From Pseudomonadota bacterium (GTDB lineage: Bacteria; Pseudomonadota; Gammaproteobacteria; Burkholderiales; Rhodocyclaceae): DNA of 64,000 bases. This document shows, piece by piece, positions 33,801 to 42,979 of this stretch (position 1 is the first letter of the stretch; each line of letters begins with the position of its first letter). The position numbers and the translations under genes were made by a program. Location: the NCBI GenBank assembly GCA_018241685.1, contig JAFEDJ010000067.1, positions 288,305-352,304 on the forward strand, written 5' to 3'. The notes beneath the pieces were generated by a model. That model was not told where the DNA came from and ran no database searches. It saw nothing but the letters and a program-made list of their open reading frames with translations.

Positions 33801-34261
33801 TGGAGCGCTGGGTCCGGACCGGGGGGCGTGCCCTGGTGGCCTGCGGGGGGCCGGTGGAGGAGGCTGTAGCGGGCGCGCAAATGCCTGTGCCGGAGGATGC
33901 CGGGACGGCCGCGGCCGACGACTTCCCGGAAATCCCGGGTATCGACCGGGAGCGCGCTGTCCAGCGCCTGGGGCGGGACCGGGAAATGTTCCTCGGTTTG
34001 CTCGAACTCTTCGTCCACGACAACGCCACTGCCGCCGAGCAGGCGCGCAGTGCGCTGGCCGGTGGCGACCGGGAGTCGGCGGGGCGCCGCATGCATACGC
34101 TGGGCAGCAACGCCGGCTTCCTGTGCGCCTTCGATCTGATGGCCTCGGCGCGGGCGCTGGAGACGGCCATCGACCGCGGGGAGACGGAGCTCGCTGAGGG
34201 CTTCGACGCGCTGGAGCGCGAGATCGCGGATTTCGTCGAGGCCAGCGCGCCCTGGCGTTGA
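30839..34261 (+). CDS. Hybrid sensor histidine kinase (PAS-PAS-HisKA-HATPase-REC-HPt)
   Basis: 1140 residues. Two membrane segments (about 21-46 and 308-330) enclose a periplasmic sensor of ~260 residues, probably Cache-like. Then come PAS domains at about 350-465 and 480-600, HisKA with phospho-His629 in HMSHEIRTPMNAVLG, a HATPase domain with N-box FNLTGNAIKFT near 740, a receiver with Asp925 (VLMDVQMPVMDG), and a C-terminal HPt domain with His1086 (RRMHTLGSNAGFL). It therefore contains a whole phosphorelay but no output domain. No response regulator gene is adjacent, so its partner lies elsewhere. A strong hairpin follows, inside the end of the convergent AraC gene. Confidence 0.92.
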   Translation: MITVPFSVSFSKSTDSPRRRWLRLALPLVAVSILIGSVGVVGYRYLSEETRRETHRTLAVIAEQKRQQIEDSLAETRTDAELYFSSRSQLEMLFRGWLNSGRKDAGLVEQMRNRMQEVARVRGWGGLAVVDTDTRPVVVVGKADIREHAALAKDILREPRIEFVDLHRTADGEVLYGVLAPIGASGDKPLGVAYLTWKAEKALYPLVESWPVPTRTAETYLVRRDGNNVRFLSPLRHRAVPALSLAQPLDQPFLPAGRAAAGEHGILAGGRDYRNVPVLAYASPVGGTPWLMLAEIDEVEAYAGIHNLAWATGLVVGLGLLFVYSAGYLLWRRDRARQEMATLQAQQAAEARFRVIFEQAPLGVALLDSQGGRITEANRRFAEIVGLAPEEMVGLDPTSLTHSDDVAESQKNIAELNAGEIHGYRLIKRYLRPDGSVVWVSLSCAPVQVANEDRHRYLAIVEDITARKEMEERLQISETRHRLLADNAVDVIVTMDLDGHFSYISPSVERLRGYSVDEAIGQPLTEVLTPDSLRIAEAYFARLKDGLARGGALEHFRDELEVRRKDGTSVWTDVSASPLLSADGGVVEILGVIRDVSERKRYEYKLRQASEAAEAANAAKSEFLAHMSHEIRTPMNAVLGLAQVLEREPLAGHQHDMVQRIRMAGQSLLAILNDVLDLSKIEAGQLRIEQRPFDLAVQLANLDSLMGQNARNKGLALRIEGPDPLPGPLLGDGLRLEQILFNLTGNAIKFTEQGEVAVRVRARVVDEARLRLRFEIRDTGIGIDPEALGRLFAPFAQADAGIGRRFGGTGLGLSICKRLVELMGGEIGADSRPGNGSCFWFELPLQRASEAEMAAMVVAAAPPKPTGPRLVGAHLLVVDDSAMNRDLVERALRLEGASSTQAADGLQAIQILQTRPERFDAVLMDVQMPVMDGLTAMRLIRGELGLIDLPVIAFTAGVREEQQAAARAAGANDVLAKPMDLEQMAQMLERWVRTGGRALVACGGPVEEAVAGAQMPVPEDAGTAAADDFPEIPGIDRERAVQRLGRDREMFLGLLELFVHDNATAAEQARSALAGGDRESAGRRMHTLGSNAGFLCAFDLMASARALETAIDRGETELAEGFDALEREIADFVEASAPWR

Positions 34262-34326
34262 GCGGGGCCGTGCCGCCGCCTGGAAAAAACAGGCCGCCCT
34301 CACGCGGATGCACGGTAGGAGATCAT

Positions 34327-35373
34327 TCAGGACGCGCCTTCGGGCGCGTCTTTTTTTGCCCGTTCCGCGCGGGGCTGGCGGCGATAGGCGCCGGGCGGGC
34401 TGCCGGTCCATTGCTTGAAGGCGCGGTTGAAGGCCGACGGGTCGTCGAAGCCTATCTGTGCGCCAATCAGCGCGATCGGTTCGTCCGATTTGGTCAGCAG
34501 CGTGATGGCCGCATCCCGCCGCAGGCTGTCCTTCAGGGACTGGAAGCGGCTGCCCTCGACGGCCAGGCGGCGCGCCAGCGTGCGCGGCGAGGTGTGCAGC
34601 GTGCGGGCCACGTCCTCGATGGTCAGCGGCTGGGCCAGCCGCTCCCGCAGGTGGTCGCCGACCCGGTGGGTGACCGGGCGCCTGCCGGCCGAAACATGGA
34701 ACCAGTCCATCGGTGCGTTGCGCAGGAAGGCACTCAGCGCCGCCTTGTTGCGGCGGATCGGCAGGGACAGGCAGGCCGGATCGAGATGCAGGGCCGTCAC
34801 CGGCTGGGAGAAACAGGCTGGACCGGCATACATGCGCGGGTATTCGTCGGCATGGGGCGGCGGCGGATAGGCCAGGTCGATGCGCTGGAAGGGAACCGGC
34901 CTCTCGATCATCCACGAAGCAACGCCCTGGACCAGCAACAACATGAACTCCAGCGCCAGGATGCGGCGTTCGCCCAGCTCGGCCTTTTCGACCAGCCTGA
35001 TACAGGTGCCGGATTCCGATTCACCCAGTGTGAACTGCAGGTCGTCCAGCACCAGCCGGAAGAAGCCGGCAAAGCGGTGCAGCGCGACGCCAAGGCTGGG
35101 GGCGTCCAGCATGGACAGGCACAGGAACTTCAGCGTGCCGTTGCGCAGCGGCCGGGAGAACAGCCCAGGCGTCTCGTCGTCGTACTGGACCGCCAGCAGC
35201 CGGTACAGGGATGACAGCTGCTCGATCGTCACGCGGGCATCGTCGTGCTGCAGCTGAGCCGGTGCGATGCCGGCGCGTAGCGCACAGTCCGGGTCGAAGC
35301 CGGGGGTGTCGCGCAGGTGGGCGATCAGCTCGGTGGCGAAGCGGGCAGGGATCGTCTGGGTCTGCGGATTCAT
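34327..35373 (-). CDS. AraC-family transcriptional regulator
   Basis: 348 residues. The N-terminal half resembles the arabinose_bd / OruR-type ligand domain (ARFATELIAHLRDTPGFDPDCALRAGIA, then LGVALHRFAGFFRLVLDD). The C-terminus has the double helix-turn-helix of AraC proteins (LTIEDVARTLHTSPRTLARRLAVEGSRFQSLKDSLRRDAAITLLTKSDEPIALIGAQIGFDDPSAFNRAFKQWTGSPPGAYRR). It lies opposite an acyl-CoA dehydrogenase-thiolase-ligase operon and is a likely regulator of it, since such proteins commonly control divergent lipid or acyl-CoA genes. Start MNPQTQ chosen at 35373; the upstream extension is not conserved-looking. Its last codons coincide with the terminator of the convergent kinase. Confidence 0.9.
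   Translation of the reverse strand: MNPQTQTIPARFATELIAHLRDTPGFDPDCALRAGIAPAQLQHDDARVTIEQLSSLYRLLAVQYDDETPGLFSRPLRNGTLKFLCLSMLDAPSLGVALHRFAGFFRLVLDDLQFTLGESESGTCIRLVEKAELGERRILALEFMLLLVQGVASWMIERPVPFQRIDLAYPPPPHADEYPRMYAGPACFSQPVTALHLDPACLSLPIRRNKAALSAFLRNAPMDWFHVSAGRRPVTHRVGDHLRERLAQPLTIEDVARTLHTSPRTLARRLAVEGSRFQSLKDSLRRDAAITLLTKSDEPIALIGAQIGFDDPSAFNRAFKQWTGSPPGAYRRQPRAERAKKDAPEGAS
34331..34357 (+). terminator. Terminator of the hybrid kinase gene
   Basis: GACGCGCC TTCG GGCGCGTC then seven T: an 8-bp stem with a very stable UUCG tetraloop. It overlaps the last nine codons of the convergent AraC gene. Confidence 0.92.
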
Positions 35374-35743
35374 GGACGGGCGGGACTGGCCTGGGAAGAT
35401 GGAATGATGGCAGAAAATGTCAATTTGTCGTCCGCCTCTGCCATCCCCGCCCGCCGGGCGATCTCCTACCATGTCGCCATCAACGGGTGCTTCAAAGATG
35501 CCCGCCGGCCCCAGCCCGGGGACCGATAAATACGGAGACACGATAATCATGGCATTTCCTGAGAACCACCCGCGCGTGACCTGACGGGCCGCCTGGCCCG
35601 GTTGTGGCCCAGCTTCCAGCTGGCGCCCTTCGTCAATTTCCCCTGTTGTCCCGAGACGGTCCTTGTGCGCTCCCCGTGGCGTGCCGAGGTGGGCGTTGGC
35701 ACGCCTGGCCGACCGTCCCGGATTGCTGTTGTGAGGATGTGCA
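35374..35743. promoter_or_regulatory. Divergent region AraC regulator / acyl-CoA dehydrogenase operon, with a leader ORF
   Basis: 370 bases. A mini-ORF at 35549-35584 (MAFPENHPRVT, 11 codons) has a GGAG ribosome binding site 9-10 nt upstream and is followed by a stop, then 159 nt before the acyl-CoA dehydrogenase ATG. It could be a leader peptide or the remnant of a gene start. Frames continuing past it (to about 35811) do not resemble a protein. No clear promoter elements seen. Confidence 0.4.
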
Positions 35744-36883
<1,140 letters not shown>

Positions 36884-36916
36884 TCCACGATTTCTTCGTC
36901 TTACGGGAACGCTCCA

Positions 36917-38107
36917 ATGACTTTCGCTTCGCCTTCCGAACCCCTGATCCTCGCCGCCGTGCGCACGCCTTTCGGGCGCCGTGGCGGTGCTTTCCGCGAC
37001 ACCCGTCCCGACAGCCTGCTGGCGGCCGCCATCGACGGCGTGCTGCAGCGGGGCGGCCTGCCCGCCGAGCGGGTCGGCGATGTGCTGGCCGGCTGCGTTA
37101 GCCAGGCCGGCGAGCAGGGCGCCAACATCGCCCGCCAGGCCTTGCTGCTGGCCGGTCTGCCCGAGCATGTGCCGGGCGTCTCGATGAACCGCATGTGCGG
37201 CTCCAGCCAGTTCGCCACCCACGCGGCGGCCCAGGCGGTGGCCGCTGGCGACCTGGATTTCGCCATCGGCTGCGGCGTGGAAAGCATGAGCCGGGTGCCG
37301 ATGTTCCTCGACCTCACGCTGGGCCAGGGCGACTTCCGCGGCTTCGACGGGCTGCATCCGGGCCTGCTGGCCCGCTACCCGATTCCCCATCAGGTGGAGA
37401 GCGCCGAGCGGGTGGCCGAGCACTGGTCCCTCGGCCGTGCCGAGCTCGACGCCTTCGCCATCGAGAGCCACCGCCGCGCCGAAGCCGCACGGGCCGCCGG
37501 CGTGCATCGCGAGATCCTGCCGCAGGCCGGTGTGGACAAGGACGGGCAACCGATTCGCCTGGTCCACGATGAGGGCATCCGGGCCGTCATCGACCCGGCC
37601 AAGATGGCCGTGATGCAGCCGGTTTTCCGCAGCGCCGATGCCGGCGTGGTAAACGCCGCCAACGCCAGCCAGATGTCCGATGGCGCCGCCGCGGTGCTGA
37701 TCGGCAGCCAGCGGGCCAGCGCCGATTTCGGGCTTAAGCCGCTGGCCCGCTTCCGGGCCCGCGTGGCGGTCGGTTCCGACCCGGTCATGCAACTCACCGG
37801 CGTGATCCCCGCCACCCGGCTGGCGCTGCAGCGCGCCGGCCTGTCGATCCGCGACCTGGACTGGATCGAGGTGAACGAGGCATTCGCCAGCGTGGCCCTG
37901 TGCTTCGCGCGGGAGTTCGAGCCGGACCTGGACAAGCTCAACCCGTGGGGCGGCGCCATCGCCCACGGCCATCCGCTGGGCGCCACCGGCGCCGGCCTGC
38001 TGGCCAAGATGCTCACCGGCCTGGCCCATGTGGACGGCCAGCTCGGCCTGCAGGTGATGTGCATCGGCCACGGCATGGCGACGGCGACCATCGTCGAGCG
38101 CCTGTGA
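36917..38107 (+). CDS. Acetyl-CoA acyltransferase (thiolase)
   Basis: Thiolytic cleavage of 3-oxoacyl-CoA (or the reverse condensation). 396 residues with the acylated Cys94 in MNRMCGSSQFA, the GGVESMSR-like block CGVESMSRVPMF, the NEAFASVAL motif, GHPLGATGAGLLAKM with catalytic His, and the second catalytic Cys in MCIGHGMA. Lies between acyl-CoA dehydrogenase and acyl-CoA ligase genes. It resembles the FadA/AtoB class and is distinct from the 3-oxoadipyl-CoA thiolase (paaJ) 20 kb to the right. Confidence 0.93.
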   Translation: MTFASPSEPLILAAVRTPFGRRGGAFRDTRPDSLLAAAIDGVLQRGGLPAERVGDVLAGCVSQAGEQGANIARQALLLAGLPEHVPGVSMNRMCGSSQFATHAAAQAVAAGDLDFAIGCGVESMSRVPMFLDLTLGQGDFRGFDGLHPGLLARYPIPHQVESAERVAEHWSLGRAELDAFAIESHRRAEAARAAGVHREILPQAGVDKDGQPIRLVHDEGIRAVIDPAKMAVMQPVFRSADAGVVNAANASQMSDGAAAVLIGSQRASADFGLKPLARFRARVAVGSDPVMQLTGVIPATRLALQRAGLSIRDLDWIEVNEAFASVALCFAREFEPDLDKLNPWGGAIAHGHPLGATGAGLLAKMLTGLAHVDGQLGLQVMCIGHGMATATIVERL

Positions 38108-38150
38108 CACGACCATAAGAAAACGATAAGCAGCCAAGGAGGAGACCAAG

Positions 38151-39716
38151 ATGAACGACACCCGCAACGACGTCCGCAACGATGTCCGTAGCGCCAGCCG
38201 AAACCTGATCGGCGACGCCTTGCACCGCTCGGTACGCCGCAATCCGGGCAAGGAGGCGCTGCGCTTCCAGGCACGCAGCTGGAGCTACGCACGCCTCGAC
38301 GCGGCAGCCAACCGGGTGGCCAACCAGCTGCTGGGCCTCGGCCTGCAGAGTGGCGACCGAGTGGCCGCCTACGGCCGCAACTCCGACGCCTACGTGATCC
38401 TGTGGCTGGGCTGCGTGCGCGCCGGCTTGATCCACGTGCCGATCAACTACGCGCTGATCGACAGCGAGCTGCGCTACATCGTCGAGCAGTCCGGCGCCCG
38501 CGCGCTGTTCTGCGATACCGACATCGCCAGCCACGTGCAGGCCCTCGGCCCGACGCTGGCCTGCGAATGGCAGGGCACGCTGCATGGCGGCGAGGGCGGC
38601 CACGACGTGCTGGCCTGGGCCGACACGCCGGGCCGTGACGAGGCGTCGGTGCTGGACATCGACGAGGAGAGCATCGCCCAGCTGTTGTACACCTCAGGCA
38701 CGACGGCGGCGCCGAAGGGCGCGATGATGAGCCACCGGGCGTTGCTGGCGGAATACACCAGTACGCTGCTGGCCACCGACATCAAGCCCGGCGACCGTTC
38801 CCTGGCCTCGCTGCCCCTCTACCATTCGGCGCAGATGCACGTCTTCCTGATGCCGCAACTGCTGGTCGGTGCGACCACCATCATTCTCCAGGCGCCCCAG
38901 GCCGAGCTGTGCTTCGAGCTGATTGCCGCCGAGAAGATCACCTCCTTCTTCGCGCCGCCGACGGTGTGGATTTCCTTCCTGCGCCATCCGGCTTTCGGGA
39001 ACAGCGACCTGTCCTCGCTGGAGAAGGGCTACTACGGTGCCTCCATCATGCCGGTGGCGGTGGTGCAGGAGCTGGCGGCCCGCCTGCCGGCCCTGCAGCT
39101 CTACAACTGCTACGGGCAGAGCGAGATCGCCCCGCTGGCAACGGTGCTGCGCCCCGAGGAACACGCCGAGCGGCCGGCTTCGGCGGGGCGGCCGATCTTT
39201 AACGTGGAAACCCGCATCGTCGATGCTGACATGAACGACGTGCCGCCCGGCGAGATGGGCGAGATCGTCCATCGTTCGCCGCAGCTGATGAGCGGCTACT
39301 GGAACAAGCCGGAGGAAACCGCCGGCTCCTTCGCCGACGGCTGGTTCCGCTCCGGCGACGTGGGCTACGTAGACGAGGCCGGCTACCTGTACATCACCGA
39401 CCGCATCAAGGACGTCATCAAGACTGGCGGCGTGCTGGTGTCGAGCCGGGACGTGGAGGAGGCCTTGTACACCCATCCGGCGGTGGCCGAAGTGGCGGTG
39501 GTGGCCTTGCCCGACGAGCGCTGGATCGAGATCGTCGCCGCGGTGGTGGCCCTCAAGCAGGGCGCCACGGCCAGCGCCGACGAACTGATGGCCCACGCGC
39601 GCGAGTACCTGGCGGCCTTCAAGGTTCCGAAGAAGATCTTCTTCGTCGAAGACATGCCGCGCAATGCGTCCGGAAAGCTGCTCAAGCGCGAGCTGCGGCG
39701 GGTCTATTCCGCCTAG
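38151..39716 (+). CDS. Acyl-CoA ligase (AMP-forming), fatty-acid type
   Basis: 521 residues of the ANL superfamily, activating a carboxylic acid to its CoA ester via acyl-AMP. Motifs: P-loop-like LLYTSGTTAAPKGAM, YNCYGQSEIAP, the GWFRSGDVGYVDEAGYLYITDRIKD core, and the catalytic Lys in MPRNASGKLLKRELR. AAGGAGGAGA precedes the ATG. The first 13 residues contain an RNDV duplication (DTRNDVRNDVRS) from a 12-bp tandem repeat, probably a length-variable tail. The operon supplies activation, dehydrogenation and thiolysis, but no hydratase or hydroxyacyl-CoA dehydrogenase; these must come from elsewhere. Confidence 0.92.
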   Translation: MNDTRNDVRNDVRSASRNLIGDALHRSVRRNPGKEALRFQARSWSYARLDAAANRVANQLLGLGLQSGDRVAAYGRNSDAYVILWLGCVRAGLIHVPINYALIDSELRYIVEQSGARALFCDTDIASHVQALGPTLACEWQGTLHGGEGGHDVLAWADTPGRDEASVLDIDEESIAQLLYTSGTTAAPKGAMMSHRALLAEYTSTLLATDIKPGDRSLASLPLYHSAQMHVFLMPQLLVGATTIILQAPQAELCFELIAAEKITSFFAPPTVWISFLRHPAFGNSDLSSLEKGYYGASIMPVAVVQELAARLPALQLYNCYGQSEIAPLATVLRPEEHAERPASAGRPIFNVETRIVDADMNDVPPGEMGEIVHRSPQLMSGYWNKPEETAGSFADGWFRSGDVGYVDEAGYLYITDRIKDVIKTGGVLVSSRDVEEALYTHPAVAEVAVVALPDERWIEIVAAVVALKQGATASADELMAHAREYLAAFKVPKKIFFVEDMPRNASGKLLKRELRRVYSA

Positions 39717-39888
39717 TTCTTCCCGGTTTCGTATTTCCCCATTTGCGTCTGTTCAGAGAGCACGGCGGGAGTCTTGCGCCCCGCCGCCCCGCGACGGTCC
39801 GGTCGGCCGGGCTGTCGCACGCCACAGCCCCCTGCAGAGGGGCACATCGTTGCCGGCTTAAAGCCGGTTTCAGGAGAGGAGATTGTCC

Positions 39889-41283
39889 GTGCATCACAGG
39901 AAGTCCATGAATCGTTCCACTAGCTGTTCCATCACCCGCCGCCCGCTGAGCCTGCTGTTGCTGGCCGCCTTTGGCACCGGCGCCGCCGCGCCGGCTTTCG
40001 CCGAGAGCGAGATCGACGCGCTCAAGCGCGAACTGGCCGAACAGCGCCAGCTGATCCAGCAGCTCATGAAGAACCAGGAAGAACAGAAGAAGACCGAGAT
40101 CCAGACCGGCGGCCCAGCCCGCGGCGCCGGCCTGCAGATGGGGGTGCCGACGGGGCCGTCCGGCACGCTGACGATTTACGGCGTGGCGGATGTCAGCGCC
40201 TCGACGGTGAACAGCGGCTACGGCCAGAAATCGACGATCGGCTCGGGCGGCATGACGTCCTCCCGCTTGGGCTTCAAGGGCGAGAAGGAGCTCGGCGACG
40301 AGGTGAAGGCTGTCTACCTGATGGAAGCCGGGATTTTGTTCGACACCGGTTCGGTCGGTACCGGCGCGATCACGCCGGGCATCAACAACACGGCGGTGTC
40401 CAGCGGCGGCCAGACCAGCAACGGCAGCCAGATCTTCTCGCGGCAGATCTACGCGGGGTTGCAGACCCGCTTCGGCACGGTGACCGCTGGTCGTCAGTAC
40501 GCCGGTTCCTACACCTCGTCGGTGATGTCGGCGGCGATGGGGGCCGGTTTCTTCGGCTCGTCCGCTGGCCTGCTGCCGGTGATCGGTGGCATGCCGACGC
40601 GCCTGAACAATTCCCTCGTTTACGCCTCGCCGAAGGTCGCCGGCTTCTCTGGCCAGCTGACCCTGAGCAGCGGCAGCGAGAACAACGTGAACATGGTGAC
40701 GCCGGTCGCTGCCGGTTCGACGACCGTGACCACCGACAAGGCCGGTCGCGGTGGCGACCTGGCGCTGTACTACAGCGCCGGCCCGCTCAACGCCACGGTG
40801 ACGGCGTGGAACGTGGACAACGCCAGCTACGTCGCCCCGGCGACCGGCCCGCAGGAAACCGGTCTCGCCAAGCGCCGTGGCTGGCAGGTCGGCGGCAGCT
40901 ACAACCTGGGCTTCGCGACGCTGTACGGCAACTATGTGGCCGGCCGCATCAGTGGCGGCAACTACGAGAACGTGACGGGTACCCTGTCCAAGGCCGACGG
41001 CTGGAGCGTCAGCGCCGGCATCCCGCTGTGGCGCGGCAAGGCGCTGGTGAGCTACAGCCAGCTCGACGACAAGTCGATCAAGAACCGGGATGCCAATCTG
41101 CTGGGGCTTGCCTACACGTACAAGCTGCAGGACAGCACGACGCTGTATGGCACCTGGGGCAAGGTCCTCAACAAGACCAACGGCACGTACAGCCTCACTG
41201 ACGGCGGCAACCTGGTCGGCACCGTGGCCAAGCCGGGCTACGACCCGAACGGCTACATGCTCGGTGTGAACCACGTGTTCTAA
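39889..41283 (+). CDS. Outer-membrane porin with N-terminal coiled-coil (porin copy 1)
   Basis: About 464 residues. A signal peptide (SLLLLAAFGTGAAAPAFA) is followed by a heptad-like coiled-coil (ESEIDALKRELAEQRQLIQQLMKNQEEQKK), a Gly/Pro linker and a 16-strand-type beta-barrel starting TLTIYGVADVSAS, with SRLGFKGEKELGDEVKAVYLMEAG, and ending in the Phe-terminal GYMLGVNHVF needed for Bam-dependent insertion. I prefer the GTG at 39889 because AGGAGAGGAG lies 6 nt upstream; an ATG at 39907 has no site. Its first 245 bp of shared sequence are nearly repeated in a second porin at the right edge. Being next to catabolic and transport genes, it probably lets aromatic or fatty acids in; inference. 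Confidence 0.9.
   Translation: MHHRKSMNRSTSCSITRRPLSLLLLAAFGTGAAAPAFAESEIDALKRELAEQRQLIQQLMKNQEEQKKTEIQTGGPARGAGLQMGVPTGPSGTLTIYGVADVSASTVNSGYGQKSTIGSGGMTSSRLGFKGEKELGDEVKAVYLMEAGILFDTGSVGTGAITPGINNTAVSSGGQTSNGSQIFSRQIYAGLQTRFGTVTAGRQYAGSYTSSVMSAAMGAGFFGSSAGLLPVIGGMPTRLNNSLVYASPKVAGFSGQLTLSSGSENNVNMVTPVAAGSTTVTTDKAGRGGDLALYYSAGPLNATVTAWNVDNASYVAPATGPQETGLAKRRGWQVGGSYNLGFATLYGNYVAGRISGGNYENVTGTLSKADGWSVSAGIPLWRGKALVSYSQLDDKSIKNRDANLLGLAYTYKLQDSTTLYGTWGKVLNKTNGTYSLTDGGNLVGTVAKPGYDPNGYMLGVNHVF
39927..40172 (+). repeat. Direct repeat, copy 1 (5' part of porin 1)
   Basis: About 246 bp that aligns without gaps to 63755-64000 (offset 23828) at roughly 93% identity by eye. It covers the signal peptide, coiled-coil, linker and start of the barrel. 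Changes are mostly at third codon positions. Confidence 0.9.
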
Positions 41284-41284
41284 G

Positions 41285-41338
41285 CGAGGCGATGTACTCC
41301 GGACCGGCGCTATGAACAGCGCTGGCCCGGACGCCTCG
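41285..41338. terminator. Large hairpin after porin 1
   Basis: GAGGCG and CGCCTC close a ~54-nt structure with an inner CCGGCGCT / AGCGCTGG stem. It lies between the convergent porin and livF genes. No T run follows, so terminator function is uncertain. Confidence 0.45.
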
Positions 41339-41401
41339 GAGAAGCCAGGACCGTTAGGCCGTTCGTTCTTGATTGCTACAGCGTGCGTGCCCGGTCTGCC
41401 A

Positions 41402-42199
41402 TTACATCCCCAGATACGCGCTGCGCACCTGTTCGTTGCCGATCAGCTCGGTGCCGCTGCCTTCGAGGGCAACGGTGCCGGTTTCCAGCACATAGCCCCG
41501 GTCGGCCAGGGCGAGGGCAGCGAAGGCGTTCTGTTCGGCGAGCACGATGCTCATGCCTTCGGCCTTGAGGGCCCTCACCACTGCGAAGACCTCTTCCACC
41601 AGCAGCGGCGCGAGGCCCATCGACGGTTCGTCGAGCAGTAGCAGGCGCGGCCGGCCCATCAGCGCGCGGCCGATAGCCAGCATCTGCTGCTGCCCTCCGG
41701 ACAGCGTACCGGCGGGCAGGCGGCGCTTTTCGGCGAGCACCGGGAACAGGCCATAGACGCGCTCCAGGTCGCCGGCCACCTGCTGGCGCGGCTGGGTGTA
41801 GGCGCCGAGGCGCAGGTTGTCTTCGATGGACAGCGGGCCGAAGACCTGGCGGCCCTCGGGCGACTGGCAGATGCCGCGGCGCATGCGCTTGTCGGCGCGC
41901 AATGCGGAGATGTCCTCCCCGTCAAAGAGGATGCGGCCGCCGCTGATCGGCTGCACGCCGGACAGGCAGCGCAGGAAGGTTGTCTTGCCGGCGCCGTTGG
42001 CACCGACCAGAGCCACGGTTTCGCCGCCGCGCAGCTCAAGGCTGATGCCCTTGAGGGCCTGAATGCGGCCGTAGGCGCTGGTCAGCCCTTCGACGCGCAG
42101 CAGGGGCGCTGCATGGCTTGCGGCAAGTTGATCCGACGGGATCGGAAGTGGAGTGGACGGGGTCATGGGGTTGGCACTGCGGGACAGGGTGAGTTCCAT
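41402..42199 (-). CDS. livF: Branched-chain amino acid-type ABC transporter ATP-binding protein (LivF)
   Basis: 265 residues. Walker A GANGAGKTTF, Q-loop region, signature LSGGQQQMLAIGRALMGRPRLLLLDEPSMGLAPLLVEEVF with Walker B, and the H-loop replaced by the LivF-type LAEQN. The extra 30 N-terminal residues (MELTLSRSANPMTPS...) are not needed for the fold, so a later start is possible. Last gene of the leftward livH-livM-livG-livF operon. Its place beside paa genes suggests uptake of phenylacetate or a related aromatic acid rather than an amino acid; inference. Confidence 0.92.
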   Translation of the reverse strand: MELTLSRSANPMTPSTPLPIPSDQLAASHAAPLLRVEGLTSAYGRIQALKGISLELRGGETVALVGANGAGKTTFLRCLSGVQPISGGRILFDGEDISALRADKRMRRGICQSPEGRQVFGPLSIEDNLRLGAYTQPRQQVAGDLERVYGLFPVLAEKRRLPAGTLSGGQQQMLAIGRALMGRPRLLLLDEPSMGLAPLLVEEVFAVVRALKAEGMSIVLAEQNAFAALALADRGYVLETGTVALEGSGTELIGNEQVRSAYLGM

Positions 42200-42217
42200 C
42201 GGGCGATGCTCCGGGGT

Positions 42218-42979
42218 TCAGGCGTGGGCGCCCAGGTAGGCGGCGATCACGTCCGGGTTGCGGCGGACTTCCGCGGCGCTGCCTTCGGCCAGCTTGCGGC
42301 CGTAGTCGAGCACCAGGATGCGGTCGGACAGGTTCATGACCATCTTCATGTCGTGCTCGATGAGCACGACGGTCACGCCGGAATCGGCGATGCGCCGCAC
42401 CAGCGCGTCCACCTCCAGGGTTTCGCTGGGGTTGAGGCCGGCGGCCGGTTCGTCGAGGAACAGTAGGCGCGGCCGCATGGCCAGCGCGCGGGCGATCTCC
42501 AGACGCTTGAGGGCGCCGTAGGGCATGGCGTCGGCGCGGGCCGCCAGGTAGTCGGCCAGGCCGACGAAGCGCATCAACTCGGCGGCTTCCTCGCGCAGCT
42601 CGATGTCCCGCCGGGCGAGACTCGGAAAGCGCAGCGCGGCCTTGAGCAGGTTACGGTCGAGGCGCAGGTGGGCGCCGACCATCACGTTTTCGAGGGCGCT
42701 CATGTTCATGCACACCTGCAGGTTCTGAAAGGTGCGCGCCACGCCGCGCCGGGCCAGGGCTTCCGGCGAGCGGCCGGCGATGGTCTCGCCGTCCATGCGG
42801 ATGTCGCCGTGGGTCGGCCGGTACACGCCGGTGATCAGGTTGAACAGGGTAGTCTTGCCGGCGCCGTTGGGGCCGATGACCGCGTACACCACGCCGGCGT
42901 CGATGTTGAAGCTGACGTCCTGCACGGCCTTCACGCCGCCGAAGTGGATGGACAGGGCGGAGACTTCGAGCAGCGGCAT
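42218..42979 (-). CDS. livG: ABC transporter ATP-binding protein (LivG)
   Basis: 253 residues. Walker A GPNGAGKTTLFNLITGVYRPTHG, the LivG-type GVARTFQNLQVCMNMSALENVMVGAH segment, LKRLEIARALAMRPRLLFLDEPAAGLNPSE and H-loop LIEHDMKMVMNLSDRI. The family's usual signature LSYGxQ is altered to MPYGALKRLE, a variant that still fits. The ATG overlaps the livM stop (GTGATG). The frame is open far upstream (to 44365), but that part is only the shadow of livM/livH. Confidence 0.93.
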   Translation of the reverse strand: MPLLEVSALSIHFGGVKAVQDVSFNIDAGVVYAVIGPNGAGKTTLFNLITGVYRPTHGDIRMDGETIAGRSPEALARRGVARTFQNLQVCMNMSALENVMVGAHLRLDRNLLKAALRFPSLARRDIELREEAAELMRFVGLADYLAARADAMPYGALKRLEIARALAMRPRLLFLDEPAAGLNPSETLEVDALVRRIADSGVTVVLIEHDMKMVMNLSDRILVLDYGRKLAEGSAAEVRRNPDVIAAYLGAHA

